A DNA stretch of 23,692 bases, taken from positions 1-23,692 of IMG/VR virus record IMGVR_UViG_3300048113_000935; one strand, 5' to 3'. The position numbers and the translations under genes are program-made. Shown here one piece after another: positions 7,367 through 15,605 of the stretch. This stretch comes from a virus. A model generated the notes under the pieces. The model made no database searches. It saw only the letters and a program-made list of their open reading frames with translations, and was not told where the DNA came from. Within the stretch, counting starts at the first letter, position 1. Each line of letters begins with the position of its first letter.

Positions 7367-8740
7367 TTATTTTTCGGATACAATCTCGAATTTTATGACT
7401 TCAGGGTAAAAAATCTCTTCGTTGTGTTTTACACCCTTTACTTCTATATAATATTCTCTTGGTATTAGTATTGAAGTATCTAAAACAAAACTATTTTCGT
7501 TGGTAACATCCATGTAAGTCCAATCAAAAACATTTACGTTAGTTACACCCTCTTTAATGTAGATTCGGTAAAACACCTCATCAAACAATTCGTTTGTGGA
7601 TTTACTTATAGTTCTAAACATCGTGGTTAGTTTTCTGACTTCACCAGATTTTATTTTTTCATTTTGTTTTATACCTGAGTATTGTACAACGTACTTGTTT
7701 GATTCCTTTTTATTTTCACCAATACTAAATTTCGATGAATAAGGTTTAGGTACAAATTTTTGTGTTATATCGGGAAATGCGTTTCCTTCGACTTTAATTC
7801 CTTTCCATACATCATAAAAGAAACGTTTACCGTCACATACTAACCCGTCTATACCTAAGGTAACTCTATAAACACCTTTTCTAATTTTTTCCACTGTCAG
7901 GTCAGTTAGTCCCGTAATAGGTGTTTTTGTTGAGTCTAAAATATCGACACTTGGTATTTGATCCAAATCAAAAAAGTTTGTCTCCTTGTTTACATATAGA
8001 AATAAGTTCTGATCTGTTTTCTCTATAAAATTTTCACGATCATCAACTATCCTATCACTGAAATTAGTTTCTAAGTATGGTTCAAAAAATGTCTGTGTGT
8101 ACTTTGTGAAGAACGCCACTGATTGGTCAACTTCGGAAGATAAATCTTCATATAAAGGTTCAAACGCAATACCTAAACCGTAGTTTACGGTACCACCTGT
8201 AATTACTTCGTTTATGTATTCTGTTATATCTACATCTAAATGTTCATTACCATTATCGAATTGTTGTTCACCTATGATTGCAGGATTATTCGAATATATT
8301 CCTTCGGCAGACCATGAATCTAAAGTTGTTCGTGAAAACCAATTTGAAGGTCTAACGTCAAAAGTATCATTACCTGTTGTGTAATCATAACCTGAATCTT
8401 CATAATCGAAACCAACACCTTCATCCCAATACTGATCTATCTTAAATAAAATAAGTTTAAAGGAAGTTGTTCTTTCTCGTCCAGTTCCTCTTTTCGCACC
8501 TAAGAATGTTTCATCACCAAAAATAGTATTGGTCATGTGTATTCTATGTATTGTGTCTGAGTTTAGGACATAATCCCCATTATCTATTTTAGACTTTAAA
8601 CCGTCTAAATCTAATTTAAGGATGTATTTGGAAAACCCCGAACCATAAAAAATCTCAGTCGTAGGATTTTTTGCGGTGTTAACCTTTAAACCTTTAATTA
8701 TAGTATTGTTTTTTTCAAAATATGAACGATAGTATGACAT
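7367..8740 (-). CDS. Virion (tail/baseplate) protein with DNRLRE-like domain
   Basis: 457 residues. The N-terminal half (about 35-245) looks like a DNRLRE/DUF7594-type beta-sandwich: ILKLDLDGLKSKI early, a central WSAEGIY segment, then HLDVDITEYINEVITGG followed by YGLGIAFEP, the pattern of these carbohydrate-binding-like domains. The C-terminal half consists of Ig-like beta repeats (KGVYRVTLGIDG, FYRIYIKEGV, REYYIEVKGV). It follows the gp5-like baseplate gene with a 30-nt gap that holds a TATTTATA box 18 nt before the ATG. The likely role is an exposed tail or baseplate component, possibly glycan-binding; the partner is unknown. No enzymatic motif is seen. Confidence 0.72.
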   Translation of the reverse strand: MSYYRSYFEKNNTIIKGLKVNTAKNPTTEIFYGSGFSKYILKLDLDGLKSKIDNGDYVLNSDTIHRIHMTNTIFGDETFLGAKRGTGRERTTSFKLILFKIDQYWDEGVGFDYEDSGYDYTTGNDTFDVRPSNWFSRTTLDSWSAEGIYSNNPAIIGEQQFDNGNEHLDVDITEYINEVITGGTVNYGLGIAFEPLYEDLSSEVDQSVAFFTKYTQTFFEPYLETNFSDRIVDDRENFIEKTDQNLFLYVNKETNFFDLDQIPSVDILDSTKTPITGLTDLTVEKIRKGVYRVTLGIDGLVCDGKRFFYDVWKGIKVEGNAFPDITQKFVPKPYSSKFSIGENKKESNKYVVQYSGIKQNEKIKSGEVRKLTTMFRTISKSTNELFDEVFYRIYIKEGVTNVNVFDWTYMDVTNENSFVLDTSILIPREYYIEVKGVKHNEEIFYPEVIKFEIVSEK

Positions 8741-8758
8741 CTTGTGTTTAGTTTCTTA

Positions 8759-8766
8759 TATAAATA
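8759..8766 (-). promoter_or_regulatory. TATTTATA box upstream of DNRLRE-like gene
   Basis: Exact TATTTATA on the - strand, ending 18 nt before the ATG at 8740, within one of the few long gaps of the - strand block. The spacing matches those at gp21 and gp22 (19 nt). On the + strand the same bases read TATAAATA, but no + strand gene follows. Promoter role is inferred. Confidence 0.33.
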
Positions 8767-8770
8767 TCTG

Positions 8771-10276
8771 TTAGTTTATTCTAATCGACTTATTTAAGAT
8801 GTCATTTTCAAGTGTCTGTCTAAGTTTTACTAATTTATCCCAATCTGAATAACCATTTTTAACCATTGGTTTTGTTGGTTGATGGGCGTGTCCTGCAATA
8901 ACTCTTGTTAAAACATCTAAAAACTCTAATAAAGTTTCACCCCTTACAGTTGAGAAAGTATTAGGTTCTATAGAGGATAAAAGATCTTCCTGAGTGTATT
9001 CGTATTTATCTAATTTATTAAACAGTATCTTTTTACCTCCCGTAACAACGTTTGTATCGGTTGATAACATAAAAATTTTATCTGAAGATAATGTACTAAA
9101 AGATTGTTCAAGTGTGGTAGATACGGTTTTAAGTATTTTTTCTTTTTTCTTTTCCGTAATTGGTTTCGGTGTGGGTTCATTAGGACTAAAAACTAATCCC
9201 GACCCCATTACCGTTGAATTCCCAAAACAACCAGGCCTTATCTTACTTAAAAACTCTACACTGTTTAGTGTTTTTACTGGTCTATAATAAAAAGGATGTA
9301 ATGATACTTTAGGTAAGTTACCATCAAACTTTCTAAGTCCATCATTATTTAGTTCACATAATGTCGTTCGTATCTTTATATATGCACCTTGATAATCACT
9401 CGCAGTTTGTGAAAACGATGGGGAGGATGATGTACCGTCCGTATTGATTAATTTAATTTGTTCAGAATAACTTGACAAGTCCTGTGCAACATCTCTACTG
9501 AAGACATTAGTGTTGAATGTTTGTCCATATATTTTCTTTACTTCATATACGTACCAATCGATAGTATAGGACGATCCACCTGTATTAGTATCATTAATAT
9601 TATATTCAATAATATATGATAGTTTCTTATAAGGTACTTTTTCTATTACGGTCTCTTCTTCTTTTAATTCTTGTTTTGTACCGAATTTTTTTAAACTTAG
9701 TATTGATCTTTTTTCTGAAAGAACTGGAAAATTAATAATATCTGTCCTAACCTTATCTGACGCACTATCTTTAGATACTAACTTACCACCCCTCAAAGTT
9801 AAACCGTTCTCAGTAAAAAGAACATCAGAACCATAAGGACCATAGATTGCATAATCTTTTAAGTTGGAGATTGTACCTTCAGATTTTTCTTTAACATAAG
9901 TACCATTTTCTGAGAATACGTTGTTCATCTTTTTAACGTTGGATCCGTAACTGGTATTCTCTACTTGTCTTGAATTAGTTTGACTTTGATAATCATGTAC
10001 TGTAGTGAATGGACCCGCGATATATTCTCTATTAACCAAATCATTATCAGGGTTATAGACTATTATTTTTACGGACTGACCTATTTCAGGAATGAAATTA
10101 ATGTTTGTTGGTAGAAAGGGGTTAGCAATGAAAGGATCATTTTCGTCCCAAGGTTCATAATCTCTCGCCTTTTCAATAGGTCCTGTCGGTACTCCTGTAA
10201 GTTTAACGCGTATTCTACCAATCCCTTTAGGGTCAACGTTATTATCTACAACCGCTAAACTTATTATACTACCCAT
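8771..10276 (-). CDS. 5: Baseplate hub/spike protein with gp5-like OB-fold
   Basis: 501 residues. The N-terminal ~95 residues form the gp5/VgrG-type OB-fold found at the tip of contractile tails: GRIRVKLTGVP, W-x-x-DPFIANPF, then FIPEIGQSVKIIVYN and a GPF end. The middle contains beta-rich segments, and the C-terminal part (about 440-475, TVRGETLLEFLDVLTRVIAGHAHQP) resembles far-T4 baseplate proteins that follow the OB domain. No lysozyme domain is visible, unlike T4 gp5, so peptidoglycan digestion would need another protein. The start overlaps the previous stop (TAATG). Adjacent genes are tail proteins. The OB-fold hub assignment is firm; equivalence to T4 gp5 is approximate. Confidence 0.78.
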   Translation of the reverse strand: MGSIISLAVVDNNVDPKGIGRIRVKLTGVPTGPIEKARDYEPWDENDPFIANPFLPTNINFIPEIGQSVKIIVYNPDNDLVNREYIAGPFTTVHDYQSQTNSRQVENTSYGSNVKKMNNVFSENGTYVKEKSEGTISNLKDYAIYGPYGSDVLFTENGLTLRGGKLVSKDSASDKVRTDIINFPVLSEKRSILSLKKFGTKQELKEEETVIEKVPYKKLSYIIEYNINDTNTGGSSYTIDWYVYEVKKIYGQTFNTNVFSRDVAQDLSSYSEQIKLINTDGTSSSPSFSQTASDYQGAYIKIRTTLCELNNDGLRKFDGNLPKVSLHPFYYRPVKTLNSVEFLSKIRPGCFGNSTVMGSGLVFSPNEPTPKPITEKKKEKILKTVSTTLEQSFSTLSSDKIFMLSTDTNVVTGGKKILFNKLDKYEYTQEDLLSSIEPNTFSTVRGETLLEFLDVLTRVIAGHAHQPTKPMVKNGYSDWDKLVKLRQTLENDILNKSIRIN

Positions 10277-10476
10277 TATTTAGTTAATCTATTACCGATT
10301 TCATCATTTATGTTATTATATAATTTCTCAATTTTATCCATATGTTTTGTCAATTCAACAATACTGAATTTTGTTTTCTCAAATTCCTCATTTAAGTATT
10401 TTAATCCTTCTTCTAAATCTTTGTTAGATTTTACTGACGGTTCATTCGAAACCTCTAAAACTTTTTTTAAATCCAT
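10276..10476 (-). CDS. Small coiled-coil protein in baseplate cluster
   Basis: 66 residues starting at MDLKKVLEVSN. A longer frame begins at 10566, but that start lies 89 nt inside the preceding gene and adds an unrelated-looking N-terminus; the ATG at 10476 gives the usual tight junction (TAA-T-ATG) and is preferred. The protein is almost entirely helical with heptad-like spacing (LEEGLKYLNEEFEKTKFSIVE, split across the helix, then LTKHMDKIEKLYNNI). It sits between the 631-residue protein and the gp5-like hub, and its stop overlaps the hub start. A chaperone or small structural subunit of the baseplate is plausible; I recognise no family. Confidence 0.68.
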   Translation of the reverse strand: MDLKKVLEVSNEPSVKSNKDLEEGLKYLNEEFEKTKFSIVELTKHMDKIEKLYNNINDEIGNRLTK

Positions 10477-10477
10477 A

Positions 10478-12373
10478 TTAAAACATTTTACCTGAAAAAT
10501 TAATAAATCCTGGTGGTATTGGTATTGGTCCCATCGGGGACGCCAGAACGGTAAATTTATTACCACCCTTTATATGTGAATTCGTATCTATTTCTTCGCT
10601 TTGACCATCGATCATACTTTTTACCATTCCCATCATTTCATTAGCCTCACCATATATAGGCCCTGTGTTAAGACCTAAACCGGCCATTCTCTCAGCCGCG
10701 TTCATATACGCCCTATCTGCACTATACCCCGGTAATAAATCTGAAAAACTAAGTAATATACCCGGTATATTAATTGTGGGTCCTCTCATATTTATTGCCC
10801 CTAATATAGTGTCTATTATCGCTTGGAAGATTGCTAAACAATTATCTAAACCTCGAGACAATATCTTTCTAATCAATGCGATAATTGCTAAAAGTATTCT
10901 TCGGAATCTTTTAAATTTGTTTGTAATAATTTTTAATGCAATTTCCTTAATAAAATTTAAAAGGTCTCTCTTTATGAATCCCCAAAATTCTTTTATAAAT
11001 CTCCAAAAAACATCTTTTATTATTTTAAAAAATAGTTTTGAAAGTTTTTTCATTATGTCTTTTACGTCACCGGCAAACCCCTTTATCTGTTTCCATGCTA
11101 CAATTATGGGGAACATCATTTTGGGTGATATTATTGATGACACCAATGCCTTTGGTACATTTAAAATAAATAAATTTATAAGTTCTAAATTAATATTATC
11201 TATTGGTGCAAAATTATCACTTTGTATTGCCGAATTACTTGCAGTATTTGCCAAGGTAGCGTCTACCAATTGACCTAAATCACCATTTTGTGAGAGGTAA
11301 ACAAAATCTTCAAAATTCTCGGATGAGGATGGTACTTCAAAATTACCACAATCTACGAATCTAAGTACTTTACGATATCTTGCATCTTCATCATCTAAAT
11401 CTATACCCTCCACATCATTGAAATCGAAATACGATTCAATATCCTGATCGTTCTCATTAAATTGTTTACTTGTTGTTTGTATAAGTCCTGAATCTTCACT
11501 TGGAGAGTTACATATTTTAAATAACTTACTACAGAGTTTGTTTAATTCATTAACCGCCTTATCAAAAACAGGTGGATTCTCACCATCTCCTTGTAAGGTC
11601 ATTAACATTGCGGTCTTAATAATATACTCAAAACTAGGTTGTTCAATACTACTATAGTAATCACCAACAAACTGTCCTACTTTAGGGACAGTACCTCCAC
11701 CACCTTGTAACCCACTTACATCATACTTTTGAGTACCGGCATTCCAATTTAAATCAAATAAACTAGAACCTGAATTAGCACTGAAAGTATATGGATTTGA
11801 GAAAGTACCATAAAGGTCTCTATTCATTTTCACATTACCCGTACTACTATTAGGATCCTCGTACATGATTAAACCTACTTTAGAATCGGGTTCTGCCTGT
11901 AAAACTTCTAAGAAGTCAAACTCTTTAGGTGATATTGACATTGTATCTGCCGGCATATCTGTATCCACCCCACATATACTTGTTTCTTCGTCTACGAATA
12001 ATACTTTCTTAACAGCATCTGCAACAATATTTTTGGAGTCTTCAGAAGTTATTCTCGCCGATTCCATTGCGTACTTCTTAATTTTATTTCCTGATATTAA
12101 TTTATCATTAACTTGAATATCATTACTCTTATTACTAAGAAATCCAGACGCAACGTCTATGATCGAACTGAATATATCGGTTTTCTCACCTTTTTTCTTA
12201 AACTTAGATTTTAGACCATCTATTTTGGTCTGTAATAGTTTATCGGTCTTGGTTATACCATCCGCATAAATGTCATATAATTCGTCAGTGCTTAATTTAG
12301 GATCATCTTTGATCTTTTTAATCACATCGATTTTAGACTTTAATTTATTTCTAAGTTGTTTAACTTTACTCAT
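10478..12373 (-). CDS. Large tail/baseplate-associated protein with amphipathic helical core
   Basis: 631 residues, no confident family. Layout: N-terminal helical, Lys-rich region (1-130); a middle region (about 130-390) with Gly/Ser-rich loops; a hydrophobic and basic helical block (about 395-530) with many Phe/Trp/Ile and Lys (for example WRFIKEFWGFIKRDLLNFIKE); and a Pro/Gly-rich C-terminus ending PMGPIPIPPGFINFSGKMF. The helical block lacks a clean 20-residue membrane helix but is strongly amphipathic. Its neighbours upstream and downstream are small coiled-coil proteins and then the gp5-like hub, so a baseplate or tail-tube role is likely. Membrane penetration during DNA delivery is a guess. 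Start and stop are both tightly coupled to the neighbours. Confidence 0.7.
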   Translation of the reverse strand: MSKVKQLRNKLKSKIDVIKKIKDDPKLSTDELYDIYADGITKTDKLLQTKIDGLKSKFKKKGEKTDIFSSIIDVASGFLSNKSNDIQVNDKLISGNKIKKYAMESARITSEDSKNIVADAVKKVLFVDEETSICGVDTDMPADTMSISPKEFDFLEVLQAEPDSKVGLIMYEDPNSSTGNVKMNRDLYGTFSNPYTFSANSGSSLFDLNWNAGTQKYDVSGLQGGGGTVPKVGQFVGDYYSSIEQPSFEYIIKTAMLMTLQGDGENPPVFDKAVNELNKLCSKLFKICNSPSEDSGLIQTTSKQFNENDQDIESYFDFNDVEGIDLDDEDARYRKVLRFVDCGNFEVPSSSENFEDFVYLSQNGDLGQLVDATLANTASNSAIQSDNFAPIDNINLELINLFILNVPKALVSSIISPKMMFPIIVAWKQIKGFAGDVKDIMKKLSKLFFKIIKDVFWRFIKEFWGFIKRDLLNFIKEIALKIITNKFKRFRRILLAIIALIRKILSRGLDNCLAIFQAIIDTILGAINMRGPTINIPGILLSFSDLLPGYSADRAYMNAAERMAGLGLNTGPIYGEANEMMGMVKSMIDGQSEEIDTNSHIKGGNKFTVLASPMGPIPIPPGFINFSGKMF

Positions 12374-12750
12374 TACATTTTATACTTTTGAGTATTATCT
12401 TCAGGTTCATCATCCTCTTTCATAAGTTTTTCAAGTAAGACTCTATCTTCCTCGGATAAATCCATTTTACCACCCATCTGAGGTCCTGTACCACCCGTTT
12501 GTTTAAGAAGGGTACTTTGTAACTTAACAAGAGAAATCTTCTTTTCGGTACAGTCATTCATAATTTTCTGTTGTTCTTTAATTACAGGACCAATTACACT
12601 CATATCTTCCGCCTCTTTCATAAAACTCAACATCTTCTTAGTAATCATACTAGCGGTTTGTTTCTGTTCTACGATGTCGTTATAAATTTCTTGCATAAGT
12701 GCAAGTGCAGAATCTGTATCTAAAGACAATAAATTCTTTTTTCTTCTCAT
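12373..12750 (-). CDS. Small helical protein preceding tail cluster
   Basis: 125 residues, helical throughout, with no recognised domain. The N-terminus is basic (MRRKKNLLSLD), the body is amphipathic helix (ALALMQEIYNDIVEQKQTAS; KKISLVKLQSTLLKQ), then a Gly/Met linker (TGGTGPQMGGKMD) and an acidic tail. Its stop overlaps the start of the 631-residue protein (TAATG), so the two are probably co-translated and may interact. The 18-nt gap upstream contains TATTTATA only 3 nt from the ATG. Function is unknown. Confidence 0.72.
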   Translation of the reverse strand: MRRKKNLLSLDTDSALALMQEIYNDIVEQKQTASMITKKMLSFMKEAEDMSVIGPVIKEQQKIMNDCTEKKISLVKLQSTLLKQTGGTGPQMGGKMDLSEEDRVLLEKLMKEDDEPEDNTQKYKM

Positions 12751-12753
12751 AAC

Positions 12754-12761
12754 TATAAATA
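12754..12761 (-). promoter_or_regulatory. TATTTATA box directly before the 125-residue gene
   Basis: Exact octamer on the - strand in the 18-nt gap between the sigma factor stop and the next ATG. The box ends only 3 nt from the start codon, so if it were a -10 element transcription would start within the gene. It may therefore be chance, or the motif may act differently (for example on translation or RNA processing). Confidence 0.2.
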
Positions 12762-12768
12762 GATTGTT

Positions 12769-13470
12769 CTAGTAATTTATAAAATCTAACTTCAACACCT
12801 CATAGAGTTTTTTAAACTTTTTCATAGCAACTCTAATTTCTTTGGTAGATAGTGAAGTCATTTCACGTAGGGACAATAGTATTAAGTTCTTATTGAACTT
12901 GTTTCCTTCACCCACTTGAAATATCTTTTCAAAATTGGTAAAAACCTCAACCAGAGCATAACCTAATTTCTGTTCGTTCTCGTTAAGATTTTCTTCTTCG
13001 ACAAATTTTTCTAATTCAACCGTAAGTTTATTTACGACATCCTTATAATCAATTATTTCTTCGTCTATAATATAAGAAAGGTCCGCCCTATCTTCAATCC
13101 GTGAGGATATGTCTTCATAGGAAACGGACCTGTTCATTAGTTTTTGGTCCTTCTGTATAGTACCCATTAGGTAATTCTTACAGATGGTACCGAAATAGGA
13201 GTATGCCTTATAATTCTTAGTGGTATCAAACTTACTAATCTTCGTCATTAAAAATGACAAAGTATCAGTATGTATTTGTTCAAAATTATAATCTTTCCTA
13301 TAAAGTTTGTAACGGCGAATTATACTTTCCACCATTATTTTGAGAGGTTCTCTTAAATATTCGTTAAATATCTTATTCTTTTCGTCTTCGTTTTCTGATT
13401 CTAAAAATCTTACTACCGCTTGTTCTTGCTCCTCCCCAAAGTACATTTTTTGGGTTCTTTTTCTGGGCAT
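12769..13470 (-). CDS. 55: Late-transcription sigma factor, T4 gp55-like
   Basis: RNA polymerase sigma-70-like factor that directs host polymerase to phage late promoters. The 233-residue protein contains a region-2-like segment (about 79-110): ISKFDTTKNYKAYSYFGTI followed by CKNYLMGTIQKDQK, the -10 recognition and core-binding helix pattern shared with gp55 of T4 and cyanophages. A helical C-terminal region follows; the typical region 4 DNA-binding helix-turn-helix is not obvious, as in T4 gp55. It is longer than T4 gp55 (185). It is the first gene before the tail cluster, and its start overlaps the stop of the GT-A glycosyltransferase by one base. It probably recognises a TATAAATA-type box or the TATTTATA variant seen here. 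Confidence 0.85.
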   Translation of the reverse strand: MPRKRTQKMYFGEEQEQAVVRFLESENEDEKNKIFNEYLREPLKIMVESIIRRYKLYRKDYNFEQIHTDTLSFLMTKISKFDTTKNYKAYSYFGTICKNYLMGTIQKDQKLMNRSVSYEDISSRIEDRADLSYIIDEEIIDYKDVVNKLTVELEKFVEEENLNENEQKLGYALVEVFTNFEKIFQVGEGNKFNKNLILLSLREMTSLSTKEIRVAMKKFKKLYEVLKLDFINY

Positions 13471-14255
13471 TAATTGTCTTTATATTCTACTTCTCTTTTA
13501 TTCTTGAAGAAAAATTCTTTTTTTGCGGTCTCTAACCAAAACTTCGCCTCACCACCTTCTAACTTGTGATCCTCCGAATTTTTATATGACCAAAATAATG
13601 AGTCTTCTCTAAAGTTTACATGTCTATATCCTATTTGTGGGATAGTGGCCACTTTAGCACCGTTATGTGTTAATCTCAATAAAAACTCATAACTAAATGT
13701 GAGTTTAATATTATCTTTAAATGATCCACTTTCTTTAACGACATCTGTTTTATAAAAACCACCACTTGTTTGGTAGTTTTGATAGTCTAAAAGTATTTCA
13801 TTATTAAGTTCTCCTTGGTTTTCACTAAAACCATATGCCCAAACAGATTCATTTGTAAAATTAAGAAGTTTACCTTCAGAATTAACGTCTTTCACTATTG
13901 GTAATAGGATATCTGCGTCGGGGAAAAGAGTATGATACGTTCTAAATGAATTAACCCAATTAGGTGTGTATTCGTCATCTATTTCTAATATTGAGAACCA
14001 TTCGGTCTCACAATTATCAATTCCTAAGTTTACTTGGGAACAGAATCCCGTATCTCCGTCATTGATAATGATATTAACATCCAACTTATCTGATATACTA
14101 TCTCTTTTAAGGTCCCCTAAAACATTTTTGGGTCCCACAAGTAATAAAGATACATCGTCATGAAATTGTTCTACAGAAAGTATTGCTCTTGAAAACATTT
14201 CATTGTATTCACCTTTTAAATTGTGAATGGGTAAAATTACTGTTATATTTTTCAT
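13470..14255 (-). CDS. GT-A (family 2-like) glycosyltransferase
   Basis: 261 residues, a single GT-A domain. It starts with the typical beta strand MKNITVILPIHN, continues to a nucleotide-binding DDGS-like position (INDGDTGFCSQVNLGI, 64-79), and has a metal/sugar-nucleotide DxD-like EIDDE at 91-95. The later GGFYKTDVVKESGSF segment matches the acceptor-side pattern of family 2 enzymes. No membrane segment is present, so it acts in the cytoplasm. Its start overlaps the preceding GT-B gene by 4 nt (ATGA), indicating a glycosylation pair made together. Substrate and acceptor cannot be read from sequence; virion proteins, host glycans or DNA are all possible. Confidence 0.85.
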   Translation of the reverse strand: MKNITVILPIHNLKGEYNEMFSRAILSVEQFHDDVSLLLVGPKNVLGDLKRDSISDKLDVNIIINDGDTGFCSQVNLGIDNCETEWFSILEIDDEYTPNWVNSFRTYHTLFPDADILLPIVKDVNSEGKLLNFTNESVWAYGFSENQGELNNEILLDYQNYQTSGGFYKTDVVKESGSFKDNIKLTFSYEFLLRLTHNGAKVATIPQIGYRHVNFREDSLFWSYKNSEDHKLEGGEAKFWLETAKKEFFFKNKREVEYKDN

Positions 14256-15319
14256 GCTGTCTCTTCTTGTTTTAAATTTTCTAATGCTTCCCCAATTACT
14301 TTTAGTCTTCCCTCTTTAAGTGAATTAAAAATAGAAGTCACATTATTATCAATTATATCACTATCATAAGGTGTTAGTGTTTCTCTCATTTTAACTTTTA
14401 CTTCTTCAGTAATTGTTACACCCTCTAACCACGCCAAAACATATGTACCTAATAACTCCACAATTTTATTTAAATCGTAAGTCCATATACCATTTTCAGA
14501 TAACCATTCAGGTTCTGTTGTGGGTATTTTACCAATTACTGGTACTTCACATTTCATTGACTCCAAAGGAAACGTTCCAAAGGTCGAATCATCATCCATC
14601 CATACAGAACAGATACATTCTTTTAATTGTGTTGAGAATTCATCATATGTTAACTGAACCATATCTCTAAAAGTAACCCATCTTAATTGCGGGTATTTTA
14701 AATAGAATTCAGATATAACTTTTCTATGTTGTCCCCTATCTCTAGCACTAATTGCAATAAAAGGTTTTGTTGGTAAATCTGATGGTCCAAAATTATCCCC
14801 TATTTTAGGTGGATTAACATGAATTAGATTCTCAGGGAAAATACTTTGTATATAATCTTTAGATTTTTGAGTTGTAGTAATAACTTTATCAAAACCATAG
14901 TCACTCCATCGACTACCCACAGGAAGAGTTTCAAAAATATACTCAGTTTGTTGTATTAACATAACTTTAGTACATTTAACTGAAGATAACTGTTCAAGTA
15001 CGTTAGAGTAGTATTCAGGTACAACTAAAATATCATCGATACCCATCTGTACTTGATCCTCTTTTATGGTAACTACGGGAATATCTTTATATGTATCCCC
15101 TAACCACGAATTAACCCCAACGTAGTTCTTATCTTCAACTAAAATGTATGCATCTAAACCCTGTTCTCTTAAAGTGTGTACGGTATCGTATATATATTTT
15201 ACCGATGCCCTTGCATTTGTTTTAGTATCATATGTTAAAAAGTACAATTTATGTTGGTTAGATTTTAACCTTTCATATGCACTTTCTAGTTTTTCAATGT
15301 TTTCTATTTTTTCACTCAT
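14252..15319 (-). CDS. GT-B glycosyltransferase (family 4-like)
   Basis: 355 residues with a two-domain GT-B layout. The N-terminal domain starts near residue 25 (KLYFLTYDTKTNARASVKYI) and the C-terminal nucleotide-sugar domain near 185 (KPFIAISARDRGQHRKVI). The late motif DDDSTFGTFPLESMKCEVPV (242-261) corresponds to the E-x7-E type donor-binding site of GT4 enzymes, with Glu253 placed as the ribose-binding Glu. There is no membrane segment. It overlaps the 97-residue upstream gene by 8 nt and the GT-A gene downstream by 4 nt, so the three are translationally coupled. Donor and acceptor are unknown. Confidence 0.83.
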   Translation of the reverse strand: MSEKIENIEKLESAYERLKSNQHKLYFLTYDTKTNARASVKYIYDTVHTLREQGLDAYILVEDKNYVGVNSWLGDTYKDIPVVTIKEDQVQMGIDDILVVPEYYSNVLEQLSSVKCTKVMLIQQTEYIFETLPVGSRWSDYGFDKVITTTQKSKDYIQSIFPENLIHVNPPKIGDNFGPSDLPTKPFIAISARDRGQHRKVISEFYLKYPQLRWVTFRDMVQLTYDEFSTQLKECICSVWMDDDSTFGTFPLESMKCEVPVIGKIPTTEPEWLSENGIWTYDLNKIVELLGTYVLAWLEGVTITEEVKVKMRETLTPYDSDIIDNNVTSIFNSLKEGRLKVIGEALENLKQEETA

Positions 15320-15605
15320 ATTCTTCTTTAACTAAAATACCATATTTTATTAATGTGTTAAATGCAAATTTGAATGGTAATGATAGTTCTGAATTAAGTA
15401 ATCCTAATCCGTTATCATCTACCACATTTTCAGTTAAAATTGTATCTATACATTGTTTAACTGCATCGTATTTGAACACGTTTATTGTTTGTTCCACTTG
15501 AAGTGGTTCCCCCTTATCGTTCATGATCGGATCAACCTCTAACTCACACGTTTGAGTAATTTTGTTAATGTCGATACAATAATATTCTCCGAAGATTTCA
15601 ACCAT
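15312..15605 (-). CDS. Small hypothetical protein overlapping a HAD-like gene
   Basis: 97 residues, unrecognised. It opens with a beta strand pattern (MVEIFGEYYCIDINKITQ) and ends with a helical region (LPFKFAFNTLIKYGILVKE). I recall comparable short proteins with a YY-x-I/L-D start in T4-like phages, without known function. Its first 67 nt overlap the 3' end of the HAD-like gene in another frame, which is unusually long for this compact block. An internal ATG (residue 28) would remove the overlap but also the most conserved-looking part. Its stop overlaps the GT-B start by 8 nt. Confidence 0.65.
   Translation of the reverse strand: MVEIFGEYYCIDINKITQTCELEVDPIMNDKGEPLQVEQTINVFKYDAVKQCIDTILTENVVDDNGLGLLNSELSLPFKFAFNTLIKYGILVKEEYE

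Noticed and set aside
8759-8766. T4-type late promoter TATAAATA on the + strand
   Set aside because: No + strand gene follows; in such AT-rich DNA I estimate several chance copies of any such octamer per window on both strands, so only the coding-sense reading was kept.
10477-10566. Longer start for the small coiled-coil gene
   Set aside because: It would overlap the preceding gene by 89 nt and add a non-helical N-terminus; the ATG at 10476 gives the usual TAA-T-ATG junction.
10665-11273. Open frame of 202 codons on the + strand
   Set aside because: Lies entirely inside the 631-residue - strand gene, whose frame is continuous and coupled to its neighbours; AT-rich hydrophobic shadow.
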